A stretch of 64,000 nt of DNA, from contig JAQJVL010000001.1 of the NCBI GenBank assembly GCA_035578905.1, positions 1,214,501-1,278,500 on the forward strand, in the 5' to 3' direction. Below, piece by piece: positions 52,940 through 61,241 of the stretch. The position numbers and the translations under genes are program-made. This stretch comes from Stictocephala bisonia (Eukaryota; Arthropoda; Insecta; Hemiptera; Membracidae). Numbering within the stretch: position 1 is the stretch's first letter; every line of letters starts with the position of its first letter. The notes under the pieces were generated by a model that ran no database searches, was not told the DNA's origin, and saw only the letters and a list, made by a program, of their open reading frames with translations.

Positions 52940-53150
52940 AGTATGTGATCGAGTGGTCAGATGTGCTAGCATTGCAAATAGCAATCATGGCTGGTTCCTA
53001 AGGATGCTAGAAGCAGCATATGTTCATTGAATGTGTGACCTAACTCACACTCAGCCAGGAAACCCCATTTCTCAAGTGTTGCATATTTGGGCCTGAAGGT
53101 TGTTTTGGACACTTGAGAGTTAAACTGGCCAGTGTCATGACCAGTGAGTA
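52940..53150 (+). mobile_element. Possible tRNA-like SINE fragment
   Basis: GATCGAGTGGTCAGATGTGC resembles a tRNA-Ser-type A-box head and ATGGCTGGTTCC a weak B box. The tail TGGCCAGTGTCATGACCAGT recalls the left part of the foldback elements. Weak. Confidence 0.3.
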
Positions 53151-53159
53151 TTTATAAAT

Positions 53160-54460
53160 GATATCATTTTTAGCAAAGAGAATCACGTTTACTATACATA
53201 GTTATTCTTTAACGGTTTAAGTTACAATATCACAACTATTCAAAACAAATCTGTAAAATAAATGCTTAAAAAAAGAAGTCCGTAGGTGACAAATGAAAAA
53301 AATATTGTACGATTGTAATATCCAGATAATACAGTGCCCATAAATGATATTATTTTAACTCATAATTCACTAAGAGACACCCCTTCATGCTTTGGATTGC
53401 AATCCCGTGCATGTAAATTTTATTTTTACTTGATTTTGCCCACTTATGTTATTGAAAAAGATCCTTTTGTGTGAAGTTACATTGTCCTTAACTCTTGTTT
53501 GTTTGTTGAATGGTGATTTTACAGTATTGGGATGAATATTATGTACCTTATTATTTTATATTTACGAGGAAATGTTTTAAAATTGTTTCTTAGGCTAGAT
53601 ATAGAGCCTGTAAAGAATACTTGTGCCAAGGTTGATGGACCCAAGCCTCATAGTTTTTAAACAATTCTGATCTACCAATTGTCAATTTGGATTTTATTTA
53701 TTTATAACTAAATTCATAGGAATGAAACGAAACGAAGAATTTGAAGAACAGTTGATGTTTTTAGACATTTAGGAAATATTCCATTATCAAAACACAAATT
53801 GATCAAATGTACGATGTTTTGTGTTATTTATTTTAAAATATATTTTAAGAGATCAGAACTAATATTATCAAAACCGGGCGCTTTCCTGGGCTTAAGTCAG
53901 TTTAAATTTATTTTAATTTAACTGTCGGGGAATATAAACACTTAAGTATTTGAAGAGGGCAGATGCTGAAATATGTGGTCAGGCTAGTCGTCAGCCATTA
54001 TTTATCTTTTTATTAATCAAACCATTTTTTATTAATCAAACCAAGCCAAATTTATTAATCAAACCATGCTATGATTGGTTGAAGTCTTATTTATAATTTT
54101 AGTGAGGACAGGAGTAAGTTCAGTTGAAAATTAACAAATTAGTCTTTAGAATCGATGTTGGCAATCAGTGCAGATAGGCTAGTAAGGGCGAATCACTTCG
54201 GTTAAATGAATTAGCTTAGTTAATTATAGCATCCCCTGTAACTAAGGAATCAGAGAGACAGGCGTGGTCAGATCATTATTTCCGCCATAAATTAACCTTC
54301 ATCTACTTTGATAAATTAATTTATCTTTGATATGCATGATTTAAAATGTATTATTACGATTCTTATGTAATTCCCTATCTAAAAGGTAGTACACACATTA
54401 AAAGATGCATCAAAATTACTTTATTAGGTAAAAATTTATCTAAGTGAAAAATCAAAAAAT
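53160..54460. other. No gene seen
   Basis: AT-rich. ATTAATCAAACCA occurs three times between 54014 and 54066. Confidence 0.4.
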
Positions 54461-54468
54461 ACCCAAAC

Positions 54469-54600
54469 TAAGCGGTTCTGAAACTGTGGTACGCGCACCC
54501 CTTAGGTATACGCGTAAACTTTTAAGGGGTACTCTAAAATTCAAAGTCCAAAAATGTTGAATCTCATGTTTAAAAGGGTGCCATGCTTAAGCGTTTAATA
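54469..54600. mobile_element. hAT-like terminal sequence
   Basis: AGCGGTTCTGAAACTGTGG followed by TACGCGCACCCC resembles the end of hAT-superfamily elements (CAG-GGTTCTCAAACTGTGG form). The other end was not found. Confidence 0.4.
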
Positions 54601-54639
54601 GTACTTGACTCGAACCATCACTATGATTTTTAATATTTT

Positions 54640-55070
54640 CGTTTACCCAACTTTCTTGTTACTAGTAAATTTACATTTTCCTGATCAAATGGAAATTGCC
54701 AATATATCTCCGGTTTAACAAGGAGCAATGCCCATGAATTATCGTGCCATCGGCCGATTTCTTAGTTTTTAGTTATTTTAAAGGTCTATGAAAGTGTAGT
54801 ATACATCCAATTCACCTCTTACGTAGAATAAAAGTATTTATTGGATAGGGAGCAACGTGGATTTCGGTCTATACAGTATGGTAACTACTGGGGTAACTAC
54901 TGCAACTGATTTTGTGCAGTCTGTTATCGATGATATTGATAAAAAGAAAAGAGCAGTGTTCCTGGATCTGAACCGAGCTTTTGACAGTGTATCCCATTCA
55001 AAATTGTTATATGCTCTATACCAACTCGGTGTTAAAAAGAGAACATCTGCTTAGTTTCAGTATTATTTGA
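54640..55070 (+). pseudogene. LINE RT fragment
   Basis: NYRAIGRF followed by KVYESV, then a 65-codon frame (54857-55054) with RAVFLDLNRAFDSVSHSKLL, the RT motif A region (FLD--KAFDSV-H--LL). It stops shortly after; the palm is missing. It lies 300 bp from the viral element's terminus. Confidence 0.7.
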
Positions 55071-55384
55071 CTATTCACAAACATTGTATTGGGTTAGTTA
55101 AAAAAAGTGGTAAATAGTTTGGGAAATTTAAATCTATCTTTCAACTAATTAAACACTGTTCGTGTTATTTAAAATGTTTTTTTTAATACTTAAAAATGTT
55201 CGTCATCATATTACTAACTACTAGGCTAACTAGGTGTTAGTTAGTCATAAGAGCCTGCTGTTCAAGACCAATAGTTGAGGAATAAGAACAATAAAGTAGA
55301 TTCTTGTTGACATCAGTAGATACTGGATAGTAATAATTATGTTTGTGTAAATAATGTTAGTAGATAAGAAAGGACAGAGCGAGA

Positions 55385-56330
55385 CTCACTTTCGGGTATC
55401 TTCGGGTCGATTTTCCAAGATAGCGACCACGTTCGGGTATCTTCGGGTCACGTGACCACCCCGAGCTCTGATTGGTCCATTTTTTTTTGATTTTCCAAGA
55501 TGGCGGCGCCCATTTCCCGCCAAATTTCCTAACCTAACCTAACCTAACCTCACTTTTCCTAACCTCAAATTTCCATTTCCCGCCAAATTTCCTAACCTCA
55601 AATTTCCCTCAAATTCCTAAATTACCCTCACATTTCCCCCCAAATTACCCAATTTCCCTCCAAATTCCCACATCATACTATATGAAATTCACTGTTAACC
55701 TTGTTATACTATATAAAATACACTCTTAACCTAACTTTTTCCATGTTATACTATATAAAATTCACTGTTAACCTTGTTATACTACCATATAAAATTCACT
55801 TTTTTTGTCCAATATGGCGTCTTTTTCCATGTTATACTATATAAAATACACTTTTTTTGTCCAATATGGCGTCTTTTCCCTCCCGCGCCAACTCACACCC
55901 CGTGGGAAAATTCTCTCCCAAAATTCCCTCATCCAAGATGGCGGCCTTTATACTATATAAAATACACTATAATAAATGGCTAACACGTCATCTGCTGGTC
56001 AGGCGCGCATGCGCAGGGAATTGCTACTCTAATCATATATACACTATAACAAAATAATATTCCATACACTATAATAAATGCAATACTCTATGTGGCTGAC
56101 GTGATCGCAGCGCCCCTAGCGGCAACGTCGATCGGAGCGGACCTGGCGGTATCAGCTGTGCGCAAGTGACGCATGCGCAGGGACTTGCTACTCTGTGCAA
56201 ATGCGCACCTGGTGGAAAAACTTGTAACTACTGTCCTAGCGTGTGCTCTGATCCAGTTTCCACACCACCCAAGAGGTATAGGGTCATTGCACTCTGTGCA
56301 TTGGCGCGTTTTTTATTATAGTGAGTTTCC
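55385..56330. repeat. Terminal region of the element: nested direct repeats and TATA-like array
   Basis: Several short repeats are layered here. TTCGGGTATCTTCGGGTC occurs twice (55391 and 55432). GATTTTCCAAGATRGCG occurs at 55408 and 55489. TTTCCCGCCAAATTT occurs at 55513 and 55576. CCAATATGGCGTCTTTT occurs at 55809 and 55861. The block ATACTATATAAAATWCACT or a close variant starts at 55675, 55706, 55748, 55779, 55834 and 55950. GCATGCGCAGGGAMTTGC occurs at 56007 and 56171. A perfect 12-bp palindrome GGTCACGTGACC lies at 55446-55457. No protein frame here is credible. Such layered repeats are expected of Polinton terminal inverted repeats, but the partner copy is outside the window, so inversion cannot be tested. 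Confidence 0.65.
55529..55566. repeat. Short (CCTAA)n telomere-type repeats inside the element terminus
   Basis: Four and a half perfect CCTAA units (55529-55550) followed by a degenerate stretch (55558-55566). The motif is the complement of the insect telomere repeat TTAGG. Confidence 0.7.
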
Positions 56331-56554
56331 CCAGTAGGCCTAATCTCACTTACTTTAATGTAACTTGCCCCAACCATCGCAAGCTACGGTGGTAGCCACT
56401 CCATAACAAAATTGCTACCTCCCAGTATTATTTTTGTGTGTTTTTTGGATCCCCTATAAGTCTAGCCACCACTTTACTTGGAGAAGCCTTTCAATGTGAC
56501 GTACAAACTTATAAAGGGCTTTTATTTTTCTTGTTACTAAAATATCCCTTACTC

Positions 56555-56816
56555 ACACCCTGGACTTACAGAGTTTAAGCCAGCCATAGAGTGTAACATT
56601 CAATCATACACGTACCTTACGAGGGCCCGGACTGCGACTCAAGGTCTTACGGGGATTAGCCCAGCCCCAAGCTGCAGGACCGCCTCAGGTCTTACGCGTT
56701 TTACGGCTGCCTTAGAGAACAGTCGGGCGATTTTTTATTGAATTTGGGCCGCCCTCACCTCGACAGTTCATGTCCTGGACTTATGGAGTTTAGGCCAGCC
56801 ATAGGACGCACATTCA
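56555..56816. repeat. Pair of ~46-bp imperfect direct repeats, 211 bp apart
   Basis: The copies at about 56558-56603 and 56769-56815 share CCTGGACTTAYRGAGTTTA, AGCCAGCCATAG and ACATTCA. Between them lies GC-rich sequence with a repeated GGTCTTACG (56653 and 56687). No frame fits. The gap between terminal region and last gene (56330-56810) holds nothing else I can name. Confidence 0.55.
56734..56739 (-). terminator. AATAAA polyadenylation signal after the last gene
   Basis: Minus-strand AATAAA about 75 nt past the stop of the 159-residue gene. It is the only good signal between that stop and the terminal region. Confidence 0.45.
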
Positions 56817-57293
56817 CACAGAGCTATGGATACGATAGTAACAATTTTTATCCAACTTTTTGTAGTAAAACTGAGCACTTACTAAGGCGCACTTGCCATC
56901 ACTAGCATGTTGCGGTAAACAACAAGGCAAAAACGTATACATGTCGGGAACTTTCCAAGACTCGTCGAGTTCCTGAACATTCCCGTGAAATTTGGAAAGA
57001 AATAACTTTTTCTCCAACCCTTTGGTATAGACTATATCAAAAGGTTTTAGTAAGCTACGAACTAGTTTGAAGTTAAAAGGTACACATCCCTCCTCCCAAA
57101 GTATTTTGTGAAACTTACGCTCACACCAATTGTTAGCTTTCCGAGTAGCACTATTCAACTTACTTTCAGGATAAGGAGACTTGAAAACTATATTTACATT
57201 TACAAAAGGACCCACAATGACAAATTCTTTAACGATAAATCTATTGTGATTGTCTTTGAACCCATGAAACTCCACCACAGCCGGTGTCGACAT
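56814..57293 (-). CDS. Unknown conserved-looking small protein of the element
   Basis: A 159-residue frame with a start at 57291-57293. It reads VVEFHGFKDNHNRFIVKEF at the start, then a PYPESKLNSATRKANNW block, then KPFDIVYTKGLEKKLFL (about residues 87-103), and a Cys-rich tail (CCLPQH, KCAL). I recognise the general layout (a 'FKDN..RFIVKEF' beta hairpin followed later by 'KGLEKK') from uncharacterised insect proteins but know no function. The alternating charged and hydrophobic pattern in the first third would fit the opening strands of an RNase-H-like fold, but no catalytic set is evident. It is the last gene before the terminal region, has a TCAGTT initiator-like site 40 nt upstream and an AATAAA 75 nt past its stop. 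Confidence 0.6.
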   Translation of the reverse strand: MSTPAVVEFHGFKDNHNRFIVKEFVIVGPFVNVNIVFKSPYPESKLNSATRKANNWCERKFHKILWEEGCVPFNFKLVRSLLKPFDIVYTKGLEKKLFLSKFHGNVQELDESWKVPDMYTFLPCCLPQHASDGKCALVSAQFYYKKLDKNCYYRIHSSV

Positions 57294-57329
57294 GACTACT
57301 GTGGGTTTTGTCTTGACGGCTCCATCCTC

Positions 57330-57369
57330 TCAACTGAATAAATTAATTTAGTTTGATTATTAAATATTA
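57330..57369 (-). promoter_or_regulatory. Putative core promoter of the small unknown gene
   Basis: Initiator TCAGTT at 57332-57337 and an AT-rich TATTTAAT at about 57360-57367, roughly 31 bp apart, minus strand, between the MCP stop and the start of the 159-residue gene. Confidence 0.4.
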
Positions 57370-57383
57370 TTCCCCCTCCCCCT

Positions 57384-57389
57384 TTTATT
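57384..57389 (-). terminator. AATAAA polyadenylation signal overlapping the MCP stop codon
   Basis: On the minus strand the last MCP codons run into TAATAAAAG, so AATAAA shares bases with the TAA stop (57388-57390). A G-rich run follows, which is a plausible downstream element. Confidence 0.5.
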
Positions 57390-58569
57390 ACATAACCGTT
57401 CTTACTGTACTTGTTAAAAGATTGTACATTAAATGTGCATCGTGAATTATTAAACAGTAAGCTGTAGTCTTGTCCGGTACATTATTTTTAAATTCAAATT
57501 CGATGCGTACATCGATAGGTCCAGACTTGATTGAATCATTCTGCTTGGAGCAGTCAATTACAAAGATTGGACATTTCGATTTAAAAGTATCCAAGTCCAT
57601 GATAGGTGAATTGGAAACACCGTAGTATGAAGACTGAAATTTGGCGTACATTTCATAGAATAAACTCCAATCACCTCGGATATTGTCGTAGGGATAGTAA
57701 CTTGAATTGAGGTATAACTTGATATCCATTAAATCACAATGGTCAAAACCTGACATGTTCATTTTTATGTTATTTTTCCTATCAGTTTGAAATGCTAATA
57801 TCACATAGCGGGGTTTCTCTATCTGTGATGACGTTTTTACAGTCCAATTATGTCTCTTTGTTTGTGGGAGCGTGGGATATTCGTGACACTCCCACGACCT
57901 AAAGGGAAGATGAATCGGTGTGTCTTTATTAACGAGTCTTAAAAGTTTTCCTTTGTAACTATCGGAAACAGTCAAGTGTGGCACACGCCAGTACAAGTCG
58001 GTTATTTCCAGAGTGTGTGATAGCGCATCCTCTGATAACAACACATCCATGTTGTTGGATGACCGCAGCAGAATCAATTCTTGTTTTATATTTACAATAA
58101 TTTTCCTGTAATCTTCCATGAAACCAAAGAGTAATTTTAATGGAACGGCAAAAGTAAACTCGGTTGTTTTTTTTGATGACTCTGGACCGAACCAACAAGC
58201 ATTTTCCAATGCATTTGTTTCATTCTGTCTAAGTGACAGTAAACTTTTAATAGTTGATACAACACCCAAGTTTTTAGTACGGTCCACTGTTATACCAGAA
58301 ATTTCGTATCTAATATCTTCAAACAAGTACGCCATAGCGTTATTAATCAGAGACACGTCTGCGACTACACCGCCAACCTTTTTGGCTGTAATTTTACCAG
58401 AAATATGCAGAGAACTTTCAAACGGAGCAGTAATAATGTCCTGTTGACTGACGGCGATACGTATTTCATCATTGTTTTTGAAAGTTGAAGAGGCGTACGG
58501 TTTGTGTGTGTGATACTCACAGCTTGTAATAACATCGCTGTATTCGACTTCTCCCTCAATTTCCAACAT
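57388..58569 (-). CDS. Major capsid protein (hexon-like, predicted double jelly roll)
   Basis: A 393-residue intact frame, the longest in the cassette, starting at ATG 58567-58569. It is rich in beta-strand-like alternation. Recognisable family stretches are DVITSCEYHTHKPYAS near residues 12-27, INNAMAYLFEDIRYEISG (about 76-93) and the segment with LYWRVPHLTVS (about 193). These match my memory of adintovirus/Polinton hexon-like MCPs in arthropods, which fold as two tandem jelly rolls and trimerise into pseudo-hexagonal capsomers. The length is near the lower end for the group. Position directly after penton and protease supports the call. The stop codon TAA at 57388-57390 overlaps an AATAAA signal on the same strand. 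The double-jelly-roll fold is inferred, not seen. Confidence 0.85.
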   Translation of the reverse strand: MLEIEGEVEYSDVITSCEYHTHKPYASSTFKNNDEIRIAVSQQDIITAPFESSLHISGKITAKKVGGVVADVSLINNAMAYLFEDIRYEISGITVDRTKNLGVVSTIKSLLSLRQNETNALENACWFGPESSKKTTEFTFAVPLKLLFGFMEDYRKIIVNIKQELILLRSSNNMDVLLSEDALSHTLEITDLYWRVPHLTVSDSYKGKLLRLVNKDTPIHLPFRSWECHEYPTLPQTKRHNWTVKTSSQIEKPRYVILAFQTDRKNNIKMNMSGFDHCDLMDIKLYLNSSYYPYDNIRGDWSLFYEMYAKFQSSYYGVSNSPIMDLDTFKSKCPIFVIDCSKQNDSIKSGPIDVRIEFEFKNNVPDKTTAYCLIIHDAHLMYNLLTSTVRTVM

Positions 58570-58676
58570 TTTTTACTTTTATTTTAAATCCTAAGGATCT
58601 TAAAAGCTTTGTATTGCTCGATGTTAACACCTCGGGTGTTTTAGGTCTAATGACCTGTTTCGACACAGTTGTTTCC

Positions 58677-59366
58677 CTAAATACTAATCCCATTGCTTCG
58701 TCTTAAGTGTAAGCGTAACGAAATTGTTTCGTTTCTAAAGTTTATCAACTTCCCTTGTTGATCTCTCAGCTCACAAGTAATGTAATTCAAAGCTTGCACA
58801 CTCACAGGTAAATATATCACGTTATGAGGTGTTTCAATTATTTTGTAGCCAGGTGGAACTGACGGATAAAATTCGTGTATTATATGGCTTTCCTGACCGT
58901 TCTGATACGAGCCTCTTGTCACGTTACATGTAACTCGAACGACATTTACTGAGTTAATGTTAACTTCATTCTCAGACATGTGAGTTTTATTGGCGTCGTA
59001 TACAGCTTTATTAAAGCCGAGCAAGGTAGCCAGGCTGTTTCCTGTTTCAAAGTGAATGGGCTCGCTACAATTAATTTCGACTTTCAAAGTACTATTGTTT
59101 GGTTTTAAACTGAATTTTACACCAGTTTTTATGTTATTGTTAATGTAATTCTCTAAATCACTAATCTCGTAGGAGCCAGTCGGAATTTTCATTACAGTGT
59201 CCCCGTAGTGGAATGTGTCGTTCACATTTTCTTCTACATTCGGTATTGAGTTGTACGTTGTGAGATCGATCAAACCAATTTCCCAATCACCTGTCGATAA
59301 ATCGATCGAAGGAAATATGTCACAACTTAGCGTTGAACTCTGTCCACTAAGGCAAAACATTATCAA
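58677..59366 (-). CDS. Penton-like minor capsid protein
   Basis: A 229-residue protein read as the single-jelly-roll penton (minor capsid) of Polinton/adintovirus type. Landmarks are the N-terminal segment GDWEIGLIDLTTYNSIPNV, the GSYEISDLENYIN stretch (about 63-75), LLGF near residue 113, and INSVNVVRVTCNV (about 137-149), followed by a beta-rich C-terminal half with alternating hydrophobic residues (ITCELRDQQGKLINF). The pattern is familiar from proteins encoded next to the major capsid gene in insect copies. No enzyme motif is present. Position between protease and MCP fits a virion assembly cassette. The frame is intact. The alternative, a fibre-associated or other beta-sandwich protein, is less likely; structure prediction would settle it. 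Confidence 0.8.
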   Translation of the reverse strand: MIMFCLSGQSSTLSCDIFPSIDLSTGDWEIGLIDLTTYNSIPNVEENVNDTFHYGDTVMKIPTGSYEISDLENYINNNIKTGVKFSLKPNNSTLKVEINCSEPIHFETGNSLATLLGFNKAVYDANKTHMSENEVNINSVNVVRVTCNVTRGSYQNGQESHIIHEFYPSVPPGYKIIETPHNVIYLPVSVQALNYITCELRDQQGKLINFRNETISLRLHLRRSNGISI

Positions 59367-59781
59367 CGAGGAACTCTAAACACAAGTGCCCGCAAAGTAC
59401 TGAGTCAAAATCCTGTTGTCTTTCGTTATTATACTTTATATTAACACTGGGAACCCAATACATAATCAATTCCATAGGAGGACGCAAGTTACCAAAACTG
59501 TCATAGTACAAAACCTCGTTACCTAGCTTTTTATAACAAACCCAATGTGTTCCTTCCCCCTGTATACTGTCCAAATTAATAATTGCGCTTTCGTTCAATC
59601 TAGGTTTATTCGGAAGTGTGTCCCTCATGTAAACACCTCGAAAGTGTGGAATGTTTAATTTTTTAGCGTAGGTAACAATTTCGTGGTTTGATAGGGCATG
59701 TCCGGGAACGTAGACTAATTTGAAGTTTTTTTTTCTTCTTACAAGTGCATTTCTTTTTGTTTTTAGGTGCATTCTTAACAC
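59347..59781 (-). CDS. Adenain-like (C5/Ulp1-type) maturation cysteine protease
   Basis: A 144-residue cysteine protease. The catalytic order is that of adenain and Polinton PRO: His79 in GTHWVCY, Asp94 in YYDSFGN, Gln122/123 in RQQDFDS and Cys130 in VLCGHLC. It should cleave capsid precursors during particle maturation. The domain itself begins at about residue 27 (HALSNHEIVTYAKKL); the ~25 basic residues before it lie in the region that overlaps the PLA2 gene in another frame, so the true start is uncertain and could be created by splicing or internal initiation. At 144 residues it is shorter than adenovirus protease (~200) but normal for compact adintovirus copies. Its 3' end overlaps the penton frame by 20 nt. 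There is no internal stop. Confidence 0.9.
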   Translation of the reverse strand: MLRMHLKTKRNALVRRKKNFKLVYVPGHALSNHEIVTYAKKLNIPHFRGVYMRDTLPNKPRLNESAIINLDSIQGEGTHWVCYKKLGNEVLYYDSFGNLRPPMELIMYWVPSVNIKYNNERQQDFDSVLCGHLCLEFLVDNVLP

Positions 59782-60226
59782 CTCGACCTACCCAGGGTCT
59801 TAGATACAACCCCTCACCCTTCTTTCTCTTATAAGAACCACCCAACTTTGCTTTCGCCTTCATGGCTGTTGTAACTACCCAAGCTGCGGCTTTCTCACCC
59901 ACAGACGAATCTGATGCCTTAAACCTTTGCCAAGCTCGTTCGGCCAAGTCTCTGTCAGCTTGCGCTCTCCGCGCTGTGTCTGAATACTGTGAGTAGGCTA
60001 TGTCATGGGCCTTGCAGGCTTCGTCCAGACCGTTTATTCCCTGATCACCATGAGCTAATCTCTTCTTTAACTTGGTGCCACCTCCACAGTACCTGTATCC
60101 TGGCAGGTGAAGTTCCACTGGCAGTAGATCAATACCCCTGTTTAAGGCTGTTCCAGCTAAACTTCCAATTCCTTCGAGTGCACTAGATACAAGTCCTCTT
60201 CCACGACGTGACGATTTCTTCTTCAT
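59663..60226 (-). CDS. Virion phospholipase A2 protein (parvovirus VP1-type PLA2 domain)
   Basis: A 187-residue basic protein with a group-XIII-like secreted PLA2 core. The calcium loop is YRYCGGGTK (about 44-52). The catalytic His-Asp pair lies in CKAHDIAYSQ (His74, Asp75). A downstream Asp (RDLAERAW, about 93) may complete the site. In parvoviruses this domain in the VP1 N-terminus hydrolyses phospholipids so that entering particles leave the endosome; adintoviruses carry a stand-alone version, and the same job is inferred here. The N-terminus is strongly basic (KKKSSRRGRG), which could be a nuclear localisation signal, and the C-terminus is rich in Lys/Arg/Gly. The reading frame is intact with all key residues. 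Its last 119 nt overlap the protease frame. A TATAAAG at 60283-60289 lies 57 bp upstream. Confidence 0.86.
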   Translation of the reverse strand: MKKKSSRRGRGLVSSALEGIGSLAGTALNRGIDLLPVELHLPGYRYCGGGTKLKKRLAHGDQGINGLDEACKAHDIAYSQYSDTARRAQADRDLAERAWQRFKASDSSVGEKAAAWVVTTAMKAKAKLGGSYKRKKGEGLYLRPWVGRGVKNAPKNKKKCTCKKKKKLQISLRSRTCPIKPRNCYLR

Positions 60227-60282
60227 TATATGTGTCTCTTACGAAGGTTAGTTGAAGAATGAAGGGACTTAGCTATATTTCA

Positions 60283-60289
60283 CTTTATA
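60283..60289 (-). promoter_or_regulatory. TATA-like box upstream of the PLA2 gene
   Basis: TATAAAG on the minus strand, 57 bp before the PLA2 ATG. A weak TTCATT initiator-like site follows about 28 bp downstream. It overlaps the 3' end of the fibre-like frame. Confidence 0.3.
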
Positions 60290-61174
60290 TTACCCCTCAC
60301 CTTGTTCACCGAAACTTTCAGTCCAGTTTATGTAGTTATCGGCAGTCAGTGTTTCTGTACTCCGCCCTTTAGCACCATGAATATGGGAAAAAAGTACCTG
60401 ACCGAATTTTCTAAGTTGTTTTTCAGATTTAACGCTGTTTTCATAAATCCGCCCCTCCAGTGCACTAACCGTATCTTTAAGTGATGTCAGCACTGAACTT
60501 ATAGTTGTTGTTTGTTGACCTAATATTTCCAAAATATGCGATTTTGCTTGGGTTAACACTTTTAGGTTTACAGCCTCGTCCATTTCTTTCGCATCTCTAA
60601 CAGATTTAATTCCCATATTATCAAAGTCCCAGTCGTCCTTGTGTTTCTTTGGACAGTTTGCCACTAGATATGACTTGGTTACAGCATCTTGATTATCATG
60701 TGGGTCAGCTACAGAAACTAAACGTCACTTTTCAAAACTCCAATAACTACTAGTTTTAACAGGAACGGCAGTATCTACGTAACGTTTGGCTGCCGCATGA
60801 TTCGGACCTGTAGGGTCCTTTACCCTTGTTATAAGTCTATCTCCTACGTTGACTGTTTTTTGTTGGTACAGTACACATTGTTCACCTATAGTTTTCAAAT
60901 TCACAGCATCTCCGAGCTCCTTTGGCGATGCTAAATTTTCTATTCTTTTGTTACGTGAAGAATAGCTGTTTTGTAAGTTTGGCATTGTGTTAGCCTCAAA
61001 GTATGTTCTCGTAACAACATCTTTGTCTGCCATGGGCACACCGACGTTAACCATTCGTTTATTTTCAATATCATAGTTTCCTTCAGGTGTTAGTTTAAAA
61101 CCTTCACCTTGTGGTCCTTTGCCACTTACATTGCCCTCTGAGGGCAAGACACGTCCAAACTTGTCCACAGACAT
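60290..61174 (-). pseudogene. Fibre-like structural protein interrupted by one in-frame TGA
   Basis: Two reading frames, 60725-61174 (149 codons, with start ATG) and the stretch down to 60290, lie in the same frame and are separated only by a TGA at 60725-60727. The same repeated motif runs through both halves: a hydrophobic residue, VADP or a similar turn, then D/N-x-x-DAV-x-x-K/R-x-Y/L. It appears near residues 43-60, 86-103 and 118-131 before the stop, and right after it. This spacing resembles collar/tail-fibre shaft repeats of phages and the fibre-like proteins seen in adintoviruses. The C-terminal part has a coiled-coil-like stretch (QQTTTISSVLTSLKDTVSALE). The gene lies between the DUF8207-like and PLA2 genes. 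The stop could be a recent inactivating mutation, a sequencing error or a readthrough codon. The fibre role is inferred from repeats and position. Confidence 0.6.
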
Positions 61175-61175
61175 A

Positions 61176-61216
61176 ATCTAACTGATGAAAATATACGTAT
61201 GAAAATACTTTTTATA
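61176..61216 (-). promoter_or_regulatory. Putative core promoter of the fibre-like gene
   Basis: TATAAAAAG at 61208-61216 and an arthropod-type initiator TCAGTT at 61180-61185 on the minus strand, with about 33 bp between TATA start and the predicted +1. The ATG follows only about 9 nt after the initiator, implying a very short leader. This is a sequence match only. Confidence 0.5.
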
Positions 61217-61241
61217 CACAAATCAAAATAAGTATCCATGT

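Noticed and set aside
55774..56057. Two 66-69-codon plus frames in the viral terminal region
   Set aside because: They are translations of the TATA-like and CCAATATGGC repeats.
58118..58447. 109-codon plus frame inside the major capsid gene
   Set aside because: Antisense shadow of an intact 393-codon gene.
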